Below the pieces are notes generated by a model, which had not been told where the DNA came from, did no database searches, and saw nothing but the letters and a program-made list of their open reading frames with translations. Of a DNA stretch of 64,000 nt, positions 8,427 to 18,171 are shown in pieces. Position 1 is the first letter of the stretch. Each line of letters starts with the position of its first letter. The DNA lies in NCBI RefSeq assembly GCF_013364275.1, contig NZ_CP054932.1, forward strand, positions 2,542,001 through 2,606,000. The letters are read 5' to 3'. Made by a program: the position numbers and the translations under genes. The stretch comes from Actinomadura sp. NAK00032. Lineage in GTDB: Bacteria; Actinomycetota; Actinomycetes; Streptosporangiales; Streptosporangiaceae.

Positions 8427-9272
8427 ATGGGGACGCATCGGCGACTGGGCGGGTATCGGTTGCTGGACGAGATCGGCCGGGGGAGCACGGCCGTGGTCTA
8501 CCTCGCCATGGACTCCGAGGGCCGCGAGGTCGCGGTCAAGGAGCTGATACCCGAGCTGACGGGGGTGGCGGAGGCGATCGACCGGCTGGCACGGGAGATG
8601 CGGGCGCAGGCGCGGGTGCGCAGCGCCCACGTCGCCCGGCTGCTGGACGGGGCGATCACCGCGGAGCGGCCGCACGTGGTCATGCAGTACGTGCCGGGCT
8701 GCCCGCTGAACGACCTGATCGCGGCGTACGGGCCGCTGCGCGGCGACCGGCTCGCCCGGTTCGCGCGCCGGCTGGCGCTCGCGCTCGGCGACGTCCACGA
8801 CGCGGGCGTGCTGCACCGCGACGTGTCGCCGGGCAACGTCATCGTGCTGGGCGACCGGCCCACGCTGATCGACTTCGGGATCGCGCACGAGGCCGGCGCC
8901 GAGCAGCTCACCCGGCGCGGGATGGTCGTGGGGACGCCCGCCTACCTGGCCCCGGAGCTGATCGAGGGGGAGCGCGCCACCACCGCGTCGGACGTGTTCT
9001 CCTGGGCGGCGACCGTCGCGTACGCGGCGACGGGCCGCCCGCCGTTCGGGCGCGGGTCGCTGCACGGGGTGTGCTTCCGGATCCTGCGCGGCCACGCCGA
9101 CCTGGACGGCGTCCCGGCCCCGGTGGCGGGGCTGCTGCGGGCGGCGCTGCTGCGCGACCCGTCCCGGCGCCCGTCCGCGCGCTGGCTCGCGGGCGCGCTC
9201 GCCGGGGAGCCCGCCGGGGGGCGCGCCCGGCGGGGCGGGCCGGTCACCGCCCGTGACGGGGTGGCCGCGTGA
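8427..9272 (+). CDS. Serine/threonine protein kinase (kinase domain only)
   Basis: 281 residues, essentially a bare PknB-type kinase domain. Gly loop GRGSTAVV (18-25), ATP Lys38 (VAVKEL), HRD at 130-132, Asn137 and DFG at 149-151 are present. The catalytic-loop lysine is replaced by Ser134 (HRDVSPGN instead of HRDxKPxN), unusual for bacterial Ser/Thr kinases and possibly lowering or altering activity. No membrane segment, so it is cytosolic. First of three kinase-fold genes in tandem; similarity through TDRLI-like segments (VGTPAYLAPELIEGE, YAATGRPPFG) shows that all three are duplicates. Target proteins are unknown. Confidence 0.92.
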   Translation: MGTHRRLGGYRLLDEIGRGSTAVVYLAMDSEGREVAVKELIPELTGVAEAIDRLAREMRAQARVRSAHVARLLDGAITAERPHVVMQYVPGCPLNDLIAAYGPLRGDRLARFARRLALALGDVHDAGVLHRDVSPGNVIVLGDRPTLIDFGIAHEAGAEQLTRRGMVVGTPAYLAPELIEGERATTASDVFSWAATVAYAATGRPPFGRGSLHGVCFRILRGHADLDGVPAPVAGLLRAALLRDPSRRPSARWLAGALAGEPAGGRARRGGPVTARDGVAA

Positions 9273-9323
9273 CGCCGATGGGAACCGCCCGCCCGCGGCG
9301 GCGAGGGTAGGGTTTCGGAAACG

Positions 9324-11291
9324 ATGAAGGGAGCCGTCACGTCCGGGGACCGAATCGGCCACTACAGCGTCCTGCAGACCCTCGGCGAAGGGGGCATGGG
9401 CGTCGTCTACCTCGGCGCCGACGCCGAGGGGCGCAACGTGGCCATCAAGGTGCTGCGGCCCGCGGTCGCGGGCGACGCCACGGCGCGCCGCCGGCTGGCC
9501 CGCGAGGTCGACTCGATGCGCCGGGTGCACAGCCCGCACGTCGCGGAGATCCTCGACGCCGACGTGACCGCCGACCAGCCCTACATCGTGACCCAGTACG
9601 TCCCCGGCCGGACGCTCGAAGAGGTCGTCGAGGACGCCGGGCCGATCTACGGGCCGGGGCTGCAGCGGCTCGGCGTCGGGCTGGCGGCGGCGCTGTCGGC
9701 GATCCACGGCGCCGGGATCGTGCACCGCGACATGAAGCCCGGCAACGTGATGCTCGTGGACGGCGAGCCCGTCGTCATCGACTTCGGCATCGCGCAGGCC
9801 GCCGACGCGACCCGGCTCACCGCGACCGGCATGGTCATCGGCACCCCCGGCTACCTCGCCCCGGAGATCATCGAGGGCGAGGACGCGGGCCCGCCGTCGG
9901 ACGTGCACGCCTGGGCCGGGACCGTCGCCTACGCCGCCACCGGCCGGCCGCCGTTCGGCTCCGGCACCTTCGAGTCGATCTTCTACAAGATCATGCAGGG
10001 CACGCCGGACCTGGACGGCGTCCCGGACGCGATGCTGCCGGTGCTGCGGTCGGCGATGGCGCGGCACCCGGCCGAGCGCCCCACCGCCGTCAAGCTGGTG
10101 CAGCTCACCCGGCGGATCCACGTCGAGGCCACCATCACCGACCAGACCCGCGTCGACCGGCACTACCCGGCCCCGGCCGCGCCGCCGGACGGCACGTCCC
10201 TGGACGAGCCGGCGCCCGACCACTCCCGGATGTTCTCGATGCCGGTGACGGGGTCGCCGCCCGACACCTCCCAGGACGTCCCGGCGCCGCCGCCGCCCGC
10301 GACGACCCCCGGCGGCAACGCGCTGCCCGCGCCCGCGCCGGCGCCCGTCCCGGCGCAGCCCCGCGACTTCGTCGGCCAGCTGCCGCCCGCCGCGCCGCCG
10401 CCACCGCCGCCGGGCCCGCCGCCCGCGCAGTTCAAGGCGGGCGAGCAGTTCGGCGGACGCGGCTACGCCCCGCCCGACCCGTACGGCCAGAGCGGCGCGT
10501 ACCCGCCCTACGCGCCGCCGCCCAACCAGCCCCACCAGCCGCCGAACCAGCCGCCGCCGAACCAGCCGCCACCGGGCGCACTGCAGCGCGGCGCGCCCTA
10601 CGACGCGCAGACGCAGGACGCGCAGCGCCGCGTTGCCGACCAGGCCCGCGCCGACCGCGAGCGCGCCGACCGCGACCGCCGCAAGCCCTACGGCTGGTAC
10701 CGGGTGCTCAGCTTCATCGTCCTGGTGGCGCTGCTGGCGTTCGCCAACATCGCGCCGCTGCTCGCCCTCGGCGTCGCCATCGGCGGCGTGTTCGTGCTGC
10801 GGGCGGCCGACAAGGCCGCCAAGGGCATGGAGGGCCGCCAGACCAGGCGCGGGCCGCGCTCCGGCGACGCCGTCGCCGCCGCGTTCCGCACGCCGCTGCA
10901 CCTGCCGGGCGCGCTGATGTCCACGGTGCTGTGGACGTCGCTCAGCCTGCTGGCCGGGCTGATCATGCTCGCCGTGCTGATCTTCGCGCAGTCGGACATG
11001 ACGGCGTCGAAGGCCATCGCGTACTCGTCCATGGCGGTGATCGGGCTGCTCTGCCTCGCGCCGGGCAGCGGCGCGCCCCGGCGGCAACTCGCCCGGATCT
11101 GGGGCGCGCTCCTGCCGCGCGCCGAGGCCGCCCTCGCCGGCGTCCTGGTGCTCGGCATCTTCGCCGGGGTGCTGGCCGGCCTGTCGCAGCGGCAGCCGCC
11201 CGACACCACGCCCCTGGACGGCATGAGCCAGAGCCTGGAGGGCCTGCGCGCCGACGTCCGCGACCTGGTCTCCAACATCCCCGGCATGTGA
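9324..11291 (+). CDS. Membrane serine/threonine protein kinase with Pro-rich linker
   Basis: 655 residues. The N-terminal kinase domain has Lys42, HRDMKPGN (134-141) and DFG (153-155), so it looks active. Residues ~270-440 are a Pro/Gln-rich linker (repeats of PNQPP and runs of PPP). The C-terminal ~200 residues hold four hydrophobic segments (WYRVLSFIVLVALLAFANI; TVLWTSLSLLAGLIMLAVLI; a third near AVIGLLCLAPG; AALAGVLVLGIFAGVLAGL) and end in a short amphipathic tail. This is not the PASTA type. TAGGGT (9308-9313) ends ten bases before the ATG with no ribosome site, so leaderless expression is likely. Middle gene of the kinase cluster. Confidence 0.92.
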   Translation: MKGAVTSGDRIGHYSVLQTLGEGGMGVVYLGADAEGRNVAIKVLRPAVAGDATARRRLAREVDSMRRVHSPHVAEILDADVTADQPYIVTQYVPGRTLEEVVEDAGPIYGPGLQRLGVGLAAALSAIHGAGIVHRDMKPGNVMLVDGEPVVIDFGIAQAADATRLTATGMVIGTPGYLAPEIIEGEDAGPPSDVHAWAGTVAYAATGRPPFGSGTFESIFYKIMQGTPDLDGVPDAMLPVLRSAMARHPAERPTAVKLVQLTRRIHVEATITDQTRVDRHYPAPAAPPDGTSLDEPAPDHSRMFSMPVTGSPPDTSQDVPAPPPPATTPGGNALPAPAPAPVPAQPRDFVGQLPPAAPPPPPPGPPPAQFKAGEQFGGRGYAPPDPYGQSGAYPPYAPPPNQPHQPPNQPPPNQPPPGALQRGAPYDAQTQDAQRRVADQARADRERADRDRRKPYGWYRVLSFIVLVALLAFANIAPLLALGVAIGGVFVLRAADKAAKGMEGRQTRRGPRSGDAVAAAFRTPLHLPGALMSTVLWTSLSLLAGLIMLAVLIFAQSDMTASKAIAYSSMAVIGLLCLAPGSGAPRRQLARIWGALLPRAEAALAGVLVLGIFAGVLAGLSQRQPPDTTPLDGMSQSLEGLRADVRDLVSNIPGM

Positions 11292-11454
11292 CCCGCGGGC
11301 CCCACCCGGTACCGCTGACCTCGGCGGTCCCGGAAACCCCGGCGGCCCCCGAAGGACGGCGACCGACCCGGAGAGCCTGACGGACCCCGAATGATCTCGG
11401 CAGCCTGCGACGGGCCTCGACAGATCTTGATGCGTCGGTATGGTGGCGACCCTT

Positions 11455-12753
11455 ATGAGCGGTGAGACGAGGCGAATGGAGCACATCGGCCCGTACCGGC
11501 TGCTGTCCGGGCTGGACGGCGGCGCGCCTGGCGCCGCCGGGGGCGTGCACCGGGGTGCTGGGCCGGATGGCCGTGATGTCGCGATCCGGCTGCTCCCGCC
11601 TGGTGCGGCCGTCGATATCGGGCGGATGCGCGAGGTGCTCAGCCCCTACGTGGTGGACGTCCTGGACGGTGAGCCCGCCGGGCCGCAGCCGTACGTCGTG
11701 TCCCGGTTCGTTCCGGGGCGGCCGCTGGCGGAGACGGTCGCGGAGCGCGGTCCGATGGCGGGGGACGCGCTGTGCCGCATGGCCGCCGGGCTGGCCAAGG
11801 CCCTCGCCGCCATCCACGCGACGGGCCTCGCGCACGGGGCGCTGGGTCCGGGGACCGTGCTCGTCGTGGACGACGCGCCGGTCGTCGTCGACTTCGCGCT
11901 GACCGCCGCCGACTCCGCGAGCGACGTCCGCGCGTGGGCCGCGACGGTGGTGTTCGCCGCCACCGGCCGGCAGGACGCCCCGGTCAGCGCGCTGCCGGAC
12001 GTCCTGCGCGCGCTCGTCGAGGCCGCCGCGCATCCCGATCCGGGGATGCGCCCGGCGGCGGAGGACCTGGCGGAGGCGGCCTCCCGGCTCGACCTGCCCG
12101 CCGTCCCGGCGGCCCGTCCGGCGCCCGACGCGGCGCCGTTGCCGCCGGCGCCGACGCGGGTTCCGGAGGCGGCGCGGCGGGAGCCCGTGCGGGCGCACGA
12201 GGAGAAGGTGGCGCTGGGCTGGGCGCGGCTGCTCACCGCCATGGCCGTGGTGATCGCGGTCGCCGTCGTGGTCGTGGTGCCGGTCGCCGGCCTGGTGGCG
12301 TCGCTCGCCGCCGTGACGCTGCTGCGGCTCGCGGGCACCCCGGTGGGGACGTGGGCGAAGGGCTGGGCGGGGGCGTTCGGGCGGACGCTGCTGACCGTCC
12401 CGTACGCGGCGGCGGCCGCGGTCGCCGTCCCGGTCGTGCTCGTCGCGGCGGCGGCGGCCGGCGGGAGGATCGATTCGCTCACCGCCGCCGCGTTCGGCGC
12501 CGGGGCGGGGGCGGCGGTGCTGTGGACGGCGCCGGGCGTGCACGGCCCGCGCCGGCAGCTGATGCGGATGTTCCTGCCCGTCGCGCGGCGGCCCCGGACC
12601 ATCGCCGGCGCCGTGCTCGGCCTCGGCGCGCTCGCCCTGGTCGCGGGGGTCGCGGCGCTGACGCTGACGCCGAGCTTCGCTCCGCTGTACGGGGCGCAGC
12701 AGTCGCTGGAGAGTTCGCTGGACCGGCTGCAGCACGCCGTCAACCGGTGGTGA
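11455..12753 (+). CDS. Membrane pseudokinase, paralogue of the upstream kinase
   Basis: 432 residues from the ATG at 11455. Same layout as the preceding gene: kinase fold, Pro/Ala linker, then four hydrophobic segments and a coiled tail (QQSLESSLDRLQHAVNRW). The catalytic residues are lost: the ATP lysine is Arg45 (VAIRLL), HRD is HGA (127-129), the catalytic-loop Asn is Thr134 and DFG is DFA (146-148); the glycine loop is also gone. It should not phosphorylate, and may act as a scaffold or allosteric partner of the adjacent kinases. TATGGT (11439-11444) ends ten bases before this ATG, the same spacing as in the upstream gene, which decides the start over the ATGs at 11440 and 11476. Confidence 0.85.
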   Translation: MSGETRRMEHIGPYRLLSGLDGGAPGAAGGVHRGAGPDGRDVAIRLLPPGAAVDIGRMREVLSPYVVDVLDGEPAGPQPYVVSRFVPGRPLAETVAERGPMAGDALCRMAAGLAKALAAIHATGLAHGALGPGTVLVVDDAPVVVDFALTAADSASDVRAWAATVVFAATGRQDAPVSALPDVLRALVEAAAHPDPGMRPAAEDLAEAASRLDLPAVPAARPAPDAAPLPPAPTRVPEAARREPVRAHEEKVALGWARLLTAMAVVIAVAVVVVVPVAGLVASLAAVTLLRLAGTPVGTWAKGWAGAFGRTLLTVPYAAAAAVAVPVVLVAAAAAGGRIDSLTAAAFGAGAGAAVLWTAPGVHGPRRQLMRMFLPVARRPRTIAGAVLGLGALALVAGVAALTLTPSFAPLYGAQQSLESSLDRLQHAVNRW

Positions 12754-12839
12754 GACGTGAAGTGCGTCACGTCCGGTTCGGAATGGGATTCGGCCCCTGA
12801 AACCCCCGTTCGCGTGGGTAAGGTCTCACGAACTGGGAT

Positions 12840-12867
12840 TTGCCAGCAGGCTACTCGCTAGTAACAT
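12840..12867 (+). promoter_or_regulatory. Probable etfB promoter with overlapping imperfect palindrome
   Basis: TTGCCA (12840-12845) and TAACAT (12862-12867) are 16 bases apart. The segment 12850-12865 is an imperfect palindrome (12 of 16 positions symmetric) that overlaps the -10, a possible operator. The leader to etfB would be about 155 bases and holds nothing else I recognise. Confidence 0.45.
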
Positions 12868-13028
12868 GGCGGGTGCACGGCCGAATCGGGGACCCGGCGC
12901 CGAAGCCGGTTCGGGTCTTTGGCAGGCTGTGACTTCGAAAGCGCACGTCCGCGTCGACCCGTCATGGGCGGCGCCCCTCTGCCGCTCTTCCAGCGGCCAA
13001 CTGAGTGCAGGGAGGTCGGCCACCGGCC

Positions 13029-13808
13029 ATGAACATCGTCGTCCTGGTGAAGCAGGTTCCCGATACGGAGAGCCCGCGCAAGCTGAAGTCCGATGACAGC
13101 ACGCTCGACCGCGCGGCGGCGGACGGGGTCATCAACGAACTCGATGAGTACGCGATCGAAGAGGCGCTGCGCATCAAGGAGGCCCACGGCGGCGAGGTGA
13201 CCGTCCTGACCATGGGTCCCGGCAAGGCCACCGACTCGATCCGCAAGTCCCTGGCCATGGGCGCCGACAAGGCCGTGCACCTCGTGGACGACGGCCTCGC
13301 CGGCTCCGACGCGCTGCAGACCTCGTACGCCCTCCAGCAGGTCCTCGGCCGCACCGGGTTCGACCTGGTGATCCTCGGCTCGGAGTCCACCGACGCGCGC
13401 ACCGGCGTCCTCGCCGCGATGCTCGCCGAGCGGCTCGGCGTCGCGCAGGTCTCGCTCGCCAACAAGGTCGAGATCGACGGGTCGGCCATCAAGGCGCAGC
13501 GGCAGACCGACTACGGCTTCGACCGGGTCGAGGCGAGCCTGCCCGCGGTCGTCAGCGTCGTCGAGAAGATCAACGAGCCGCGCTACCCCTCGTTCAAGGG
13601 GATCATGGCGGCCAAGAAGAAGCCGGTCGAGACGCTCGGCCTGGGCGACGCCGGCATCGACGCGGCCCAGGTGGGCCTGGCGAACGCCGCGACCGAGGTG
13701 GTCGACTTCGCCGAGGCGCCGCCGCGCGCCAAGGGCGAGATCGTCACCGACGAGGGCGACGGCGGCGTGAAGATCGCCGAGTTCCTCGCGTCGAAGAAGT
13801 TCGTCTGA
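13029..13808 (+). CDS. etfB: Electron transfer flavoprotein beta subunit
   Basis: 259 residues. Starts MNIVVLVKQVPDTE as in the EtfB family and carries the signature AKKKPVET with the AMP-binding region (LAMGADKAVHLVDD). With EtfA it forms the FAD/AMP heterodimer that takes electrons from acyl-CoA dehydrogenases and passes them to the respiratory chain. GGAGG at 13011-13015 is rather far (13 bases) from the ATG. etfA follows after 23 bases, so the two are one operon. Position behind the kinase cluster may be chance, although a desaturase and an enoyl-CoA hydratase nearby also concern acyl metabolism. Confidence 0.96.
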   Translation: MNIVVLVKQVPDTESPRKLKSDDSTLDRAAADGVINELDEYAIEEALRIKEAHGGEVTVLTMGPGKATDSIRKSLAMGADKAVHLVDDGLAGSDALQTSYALQQVLGRTGFDLVILGSESTDARTGVLAAMLAERLGVAQVSLANKVEIDGSAIKAQRQTDYGFDRVEASLPAVVSVVEKINEPRYPSFKGIMAAKKKPVETLGLGDAGIDAAQVGLANAATEVVDFAEAPPRAKGEIVTDEGDGGVKIAEFLASKKFV

Positions 13809-13831
13809 CCGGGGAAGGGGATTAGAGACCA

Positions 13832-14782
<951 letters not shown>

Positions 14783-14795
14783 TCGCCCCGCGATC

Positions 14796-14823
14796 GGCCC
14801 CGGCGGCGCCCGCCGCCGGGGCC
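14796..14823. terminator. Bidirectional hairpin between etfA and the convergent kinase
   Basis: Perfect 12-base stem GGCCCCGGCGGC / GCCGCCGGGGCC with a GCCC loop, located 13 bases after the etfA stop and 8 bases before the end of the kinase gene on the other strand. There is no U tract on either side. Confidence 0.7.
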
Positions 14824-14831
14824 TTCGGCGT

Positions 14832-16661
14832 TCAGGAGCGCGCGGGCGACGGGTACGGGACGGCCTTCAGCAGCGCGGGCTTGAGCATCTCGCCCACCTC
14901 GCCGTACGGGACGACCGTGTCCTGCAGCCCGCACGCCGACGCGTAGCCCAGGATCGCCCCGTAGAACGCCACGCGGACGCCCTTCGGCGTGAGGGCCATG
15001 GTGACGGAGCCCTCGTTGACGAACTTGGACGGGTTGTCGGTGCCGCGCTCGACCACCGTCCCGCCCGGGGTGCTCTGGCCGCTCCAGCAGTACACGCCGT
15101 CGGGCAGATGCGCCTTGATCTTGCCGTCCAGCGGCTGGAGGCCCTGCTCGGTCGGGACGCGGAACAGGCCGGGCGCGGTGTAGGCGGCGCCCGTCCCGAG
15201 GTCGACGGTGACCGCCTGCGATTGGTCCCAGCCCGTCCCGCGGTCGCCTTGCAGGCTGACGGTGTACCAGACCGACAGCAGCCGGTCGTTGCGCAGCAGG
15301 ATCTGCGGTTTCACCACATCGGTGTAGGCGCCGCGGCCGATGTCCTTCAGGCCGTTGACGGTCTTCGTCCAGCGCTGTTCGAGCGGCGCCCGCAGCGCTG
15401 CGTTGATCTTGCGGGCGACCCCGGGCTCCCCGCCGGTGACCCGCACGAGCTGCCCCTGGACCCGCAACGTGGCCCCGTTCCCGATGGCCCGCTGGGGTTC
15501 GCTGAGCGCGGCCAGCCGCGTCACGATCGGCTTCGGCGCCTCGTCGGCCGTGGCCACGTACACCGCCGCGCCGCCGCCTACCGCCACGGCGGCGGCCCCG
15601 CCCGCGACGGCCGCCGCGCCCTTCGCGCCGAGCGCGCCGAGCACCCCCTGACCCGCGCCGGCACCGCCCGCACTGGCACCGCCCGCTCCGGCCGCGCCCG
15701 CGCCACCCGCGCCGCCCGCCGCTCCGGCCGCGCCAGCCCCCGCCCCGGCGGCCCCGGCCCCGGCGCCGGCCGCGCCGCCTGAGCCGAGCCCCATCGCGGT
15801 GAGCGGGAAGAGCATCGACAGCGCGGCGGCGGTGCCCGCGAGCGTCCGGACGCCGTGCCCCTCCCAGCCGGCCCCGTACGCGTCCGCCGCGACGGCCTCC
15901 AGTTCGGCGACGAACGCCGCCGCGCCCATCGGGCGGTCCCACGGGTTCTTGGCCAGCCCGCGCCCGATCAGCGGGCGGAGCGGCTCGGGGACGTCCTCCA
16001 CCGGGACCGGGGCGGTGAGGTGGCGCCCCATCAGGCCGACGTGGTCCTCGGCGGTGTAGGGCCGGCGCCCCGTCACGCACTCGAAGAAGACGCACGCCGC
16101 CGCGTAGACGTCGGTCGCGGGGGAGGCGGGCTCGTCCCGCCACTGCTCGGGCGCCATGTAGACGGGCGTGCCCGACCGCCCGGCCGCGCCCGCATCCACC
16201 GCGATGCCGAAGTCGATCAGCTTGCTCAGCCCGTCGCCGCGCACGATCACGTTCGCGGGCTTGTAGTCGCGGTGGACGATCCCGAGGTCGTGCGCGGCGG
16301 CGAGGCCCAGCAGCGAGCCCTTCAGCACCGCCAGGGCCGCCTCCGGCCGCAGCGGCCCCCGCTCGGCGAGCACCGCCTTGAGGGACGCCCCGTCCACCGC
16401 CTCCATCACGATGGCCGCGCCGTCCGGCCTCTCGACCAGGCCGAACAGCTGCGCGACGAACGGGTTGCGGAGCCGGCTCAGCAGCTCGGCCTCGCCGCGG
16501 AACCGCTCCCGGAACTCCGCGTCCCCGGAGAGCGACTCCCCGAGGTACTTGATCGCCGCGGGCCGTCCCGTCGCGTCGTGCCGCGCCAGCACCACCCGGC
16601 CCTGCGCGCCCTCCCCGAGCACGCGCAGCTCGCTGTACCCCGGAACCCGCCACCCCGCCAT
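14832..16661 (-). CDS. Membrane serine/threonine kinase with DUF3298/RsiV-like outer domain
   Basis: 609 residues. The kinase domain (10-270) keeps Gly loop GEGAQGRV, Lys38, HRDYKPAN (130-137) and DFG (150-152). A long Gly/Ala linker of about 60 residues (roughly 292-350) made of GAGAAGA-type units leads to one membrane segment (AAAVAGGAAAVAVGGGAAVYV). The outer ~230 residues (LLSVWYTVSLQGDRGTG ... CGLQDTVVPYGEVGEMLKP) look like the DUF3298 fold of RsiV/PdaC, which binds lysozyme or cell-wall material in other bacteria. It therefore probably senses an extracytoplasmic signal. Two Cys in the outer domain could form a disulfide. Convergent with etfA. Confidence 0.88.
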   Translation of the reverse strand: MAGWRVPGYSELRVLGEGAQGRVVLARHDATGRPAAIKYLGESLSGDAEFRERFRGEAELLSRLRNPFVAQLFGLVERPDGAAIVMEAVDGASLKAVLAERGPLRPEAALAVLKGSLLGLAAAHDLGIVHRDYKPANVIVRGDGLSKLIDFGIAVDAGAAGRSGTPVYMAPEQWRDEPASPATDVYAAACVFFECVTGRRPYTAEDHVGLMGRHLTAPVPVEDVPEPLRPLIGRGLAKNPWDRPMGAAAFVAELEAVAADAYGAGWEGHGVRTLAGTAAALSMLFPLTAMGLGSGGAAGAGAGAAGAGAGAAGAAGGAGGAGAAGAGGASAGGAGAGQGVLGALGAKGAAAVAGGAAAVAVGGGAAVYVATADEAPKPIVTRLAALSEPQRAIGNGATLRVQGQLVRVTGGEPGVARKINAALRAPLEQRWTKTVNGLKDIGRGAYTDVVKPQILLRNDRLLSVWYTVSLQGDRGTGWDQSQAVTVDLGTGAAYTAPGLFRVPTEQGLQPLDGKIKAHLPDGVYCWSGQSTPGGTVVERGTDNPSKFVNEGSVTMALTPKGVRVAFYGAILGYASACGLQDTVVPYGEVGEMLKPALLKAVPYPSPARS

Positions 16662-16746
16662 GGCCCGCCCCCATCACCCGAAACGACGCACCGCCGCAGC
16701 GGTTCCGATTGGGTTTATATCGGATCGCGCCCCGGGCCGCCCGGGA

Positions 16747-17976
16747 TCAGGCGGCGATGGGCTCGGGCCGGGTCTCGCCGGTGTCGGCGGGGTCGGTCCG
16801 GGGAGCCGGCTCGGGTGCCGCGGCGGCCGTCGCGTCGATGCCGCTCCCGACCGGGACGAAGCGCGCCCCGGCGGCGATGAGCAGGGCGAGGACGACGACC
16901 GTGCCGACGCCGACGCGCAGCGAGGTGGCGTCCGACAGGAAGCCGACCACGACCGGGCCGAGCAGCAGCCCGCCGTAGCCCATCGCGCCGACCTGGGCGA
17001 CGGCCGCGGCCGGGCGGTCCGGCGCTGCCGTCCCCGCCAGCGAGATCGTCGTGGGGACGACCGTGCAGACGACCAGCCCGGTCACGAAGAACCCGGCGAT
17101 CGCGACGGCCGGGCCCGGCGCCAGCACGACGACCGCCATGCCGGCGGCGGTGCCGAGGCCCGCGCCGGTCAGCAGCCGGCGGGTGCCGACGCGCATCCGG
17201 ACGCGGTCGCCGACGAGCCGCCCGAGCAGCATCGCCAGCTCGAACACCGGGTACCCGACGGCCGCGACGGCCTCCGTCGCGCCCAGCTCGTCGTGCAGGA
17301 GCAGGCCGCTCCAGTCGGCGATCGACCCCTCGGTCATGAACGCGATGAACCCGAGGATCCCGATCAGGTAGACCGCGGGCGGCAGGCGGCGCGCCCCGCG
17401 GCCCGTCCCGGACGCGGCGGGCGCCACCGGGTCGGGCAGGTAGGTGCGGCCGAGCGCGAGGCCCGCGGGCAGCGCCACCAGCGCGGCGGTCAGCACGGTC
17501 GCGGTGAAGCCGAGCCCGGCGGCGGCCGTCGCGACGCCGAACACCCCGCCGCTCATCGCGCCGACGCACCACCCGGCGTGCATGCCGCTCATGATGGACC
17601 GGCGGTACGCCCGCTCGACGACGCTGCCCTGCGCGTTCATCGCGATGTCGGTGATCCCGAACGTCATGCCGAACAGCGCGACGGCGCCGAGCAGCACCCC
17701 GTAGGTCGGCGCGAGCGCGACCGCCACGTAGGACAGCGCGGTCAGCGGCAGGGCCACGCGGAGCACCGTCCGGCTGCCCGCGCGCGCCATGACGCCGCGC
17801 AGCGCCTGCATGGCCGCGACGGCACCGAGCCCCCAGACGAGGACGACGATGCCGATCTCGCCCTCGGTCGTCCCGAACTTGGCGGCCAGCGCGGGCATGC
17901 GCGCCACCCACACTCCGGTCAGCAGGCCGGCCAGCGCGAAGGTCAGGAACGATCCGGTGCGGGCACGGAACAGCAT
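16747..17976 (-). CDS. MFS transporter
   Basis: 409 residues with about 12 hydrophobic segments and the N-terminal pattern TGVWVARMPALAAKFG of the major facilitator superfamily group related to fucose/inner membrane YbjJ-type proteins. Proton-driven efflux or uptake of a small molecule across the inner membrane. A GAGGTG ribosome site lies just before the ATG. Downstream of a TetR gene on the same strand (195 bases between), with the operator upstream of the regulator, so the pair is probably one inducible efflux unit. Substrate unknown. Confidence 0.9.
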   Translation of the reverse strand: MLFRARTGSFLTFALAGLLTGVWVARMPALAAKFGTTEGEIGIVVLVWGLGAVAAMQALRGVMARAGSRTVLRVALPLTALSYVAVALAPTYGVLLGAVALFGMTFGITDIAMNAQGSVVERAYRRSIMSGMHAGWCVGAMSGGVFGVATAAAGLGFTATVLTAALVALPAGLALGRTYLPDPVAPAASGTGRGARRLPPAVYLIGILGFIAFMTEGSIADWSGLLLHDELGATEAVAAVGYPVFELAMLLGRLVGDRVRMRVGTRRLLTGAGLGTAAGMAVVVLAPGPAVAIAGFFVTGLVVCTVVPTTISLAGTAAPDRPAAAVAQVGAMGYGGLLLGPVVVGFLSDATSLRVGVGTVVVLALLIAAGARFVPVGSGIDATAAAAPEPAPRTDPADTGETRPEPIAA

Positions 17977-18105
17977 GGTTCACCTCTTTCTCGGCTCGGT
18001 GGGGCGGGCGCCCCGGTGCTGCTCGCGCGGCACCGTCACGGCGGAACTCCGGACCGCGGGGCGGCCCGGAGTCAGCCGGGCGTCCCCGCACAGCGGGGCC
18101 GCCCG

Positions 18106-18135
18106 GTGGTTCGGGGTGGGGTGGTTCGGGGTGGG
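18106..18135. repeat. Two tandem copies of a 15-base G-rich unit
   Basis: The unit GTGGTTCGGGGTGGG occurs twice with no gap (18106-18120 and 18121-18135), in the space between the TetR and MFS genes. No function is evident; a third partial copy (GCGGTGGACGGGG) follows. Confidence 0.75.
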
Positions 18136-18171
18136 GCGGTGGACGGGGGAGTCAGGGGGCGGGTGCCCCCG

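Noticed and set aside
8145..11486. Open minus-strand frame of over 1100 codons
   Set aside because: It runs opposite the desaturase end and two kinases with intact motifs; a shadow frame.
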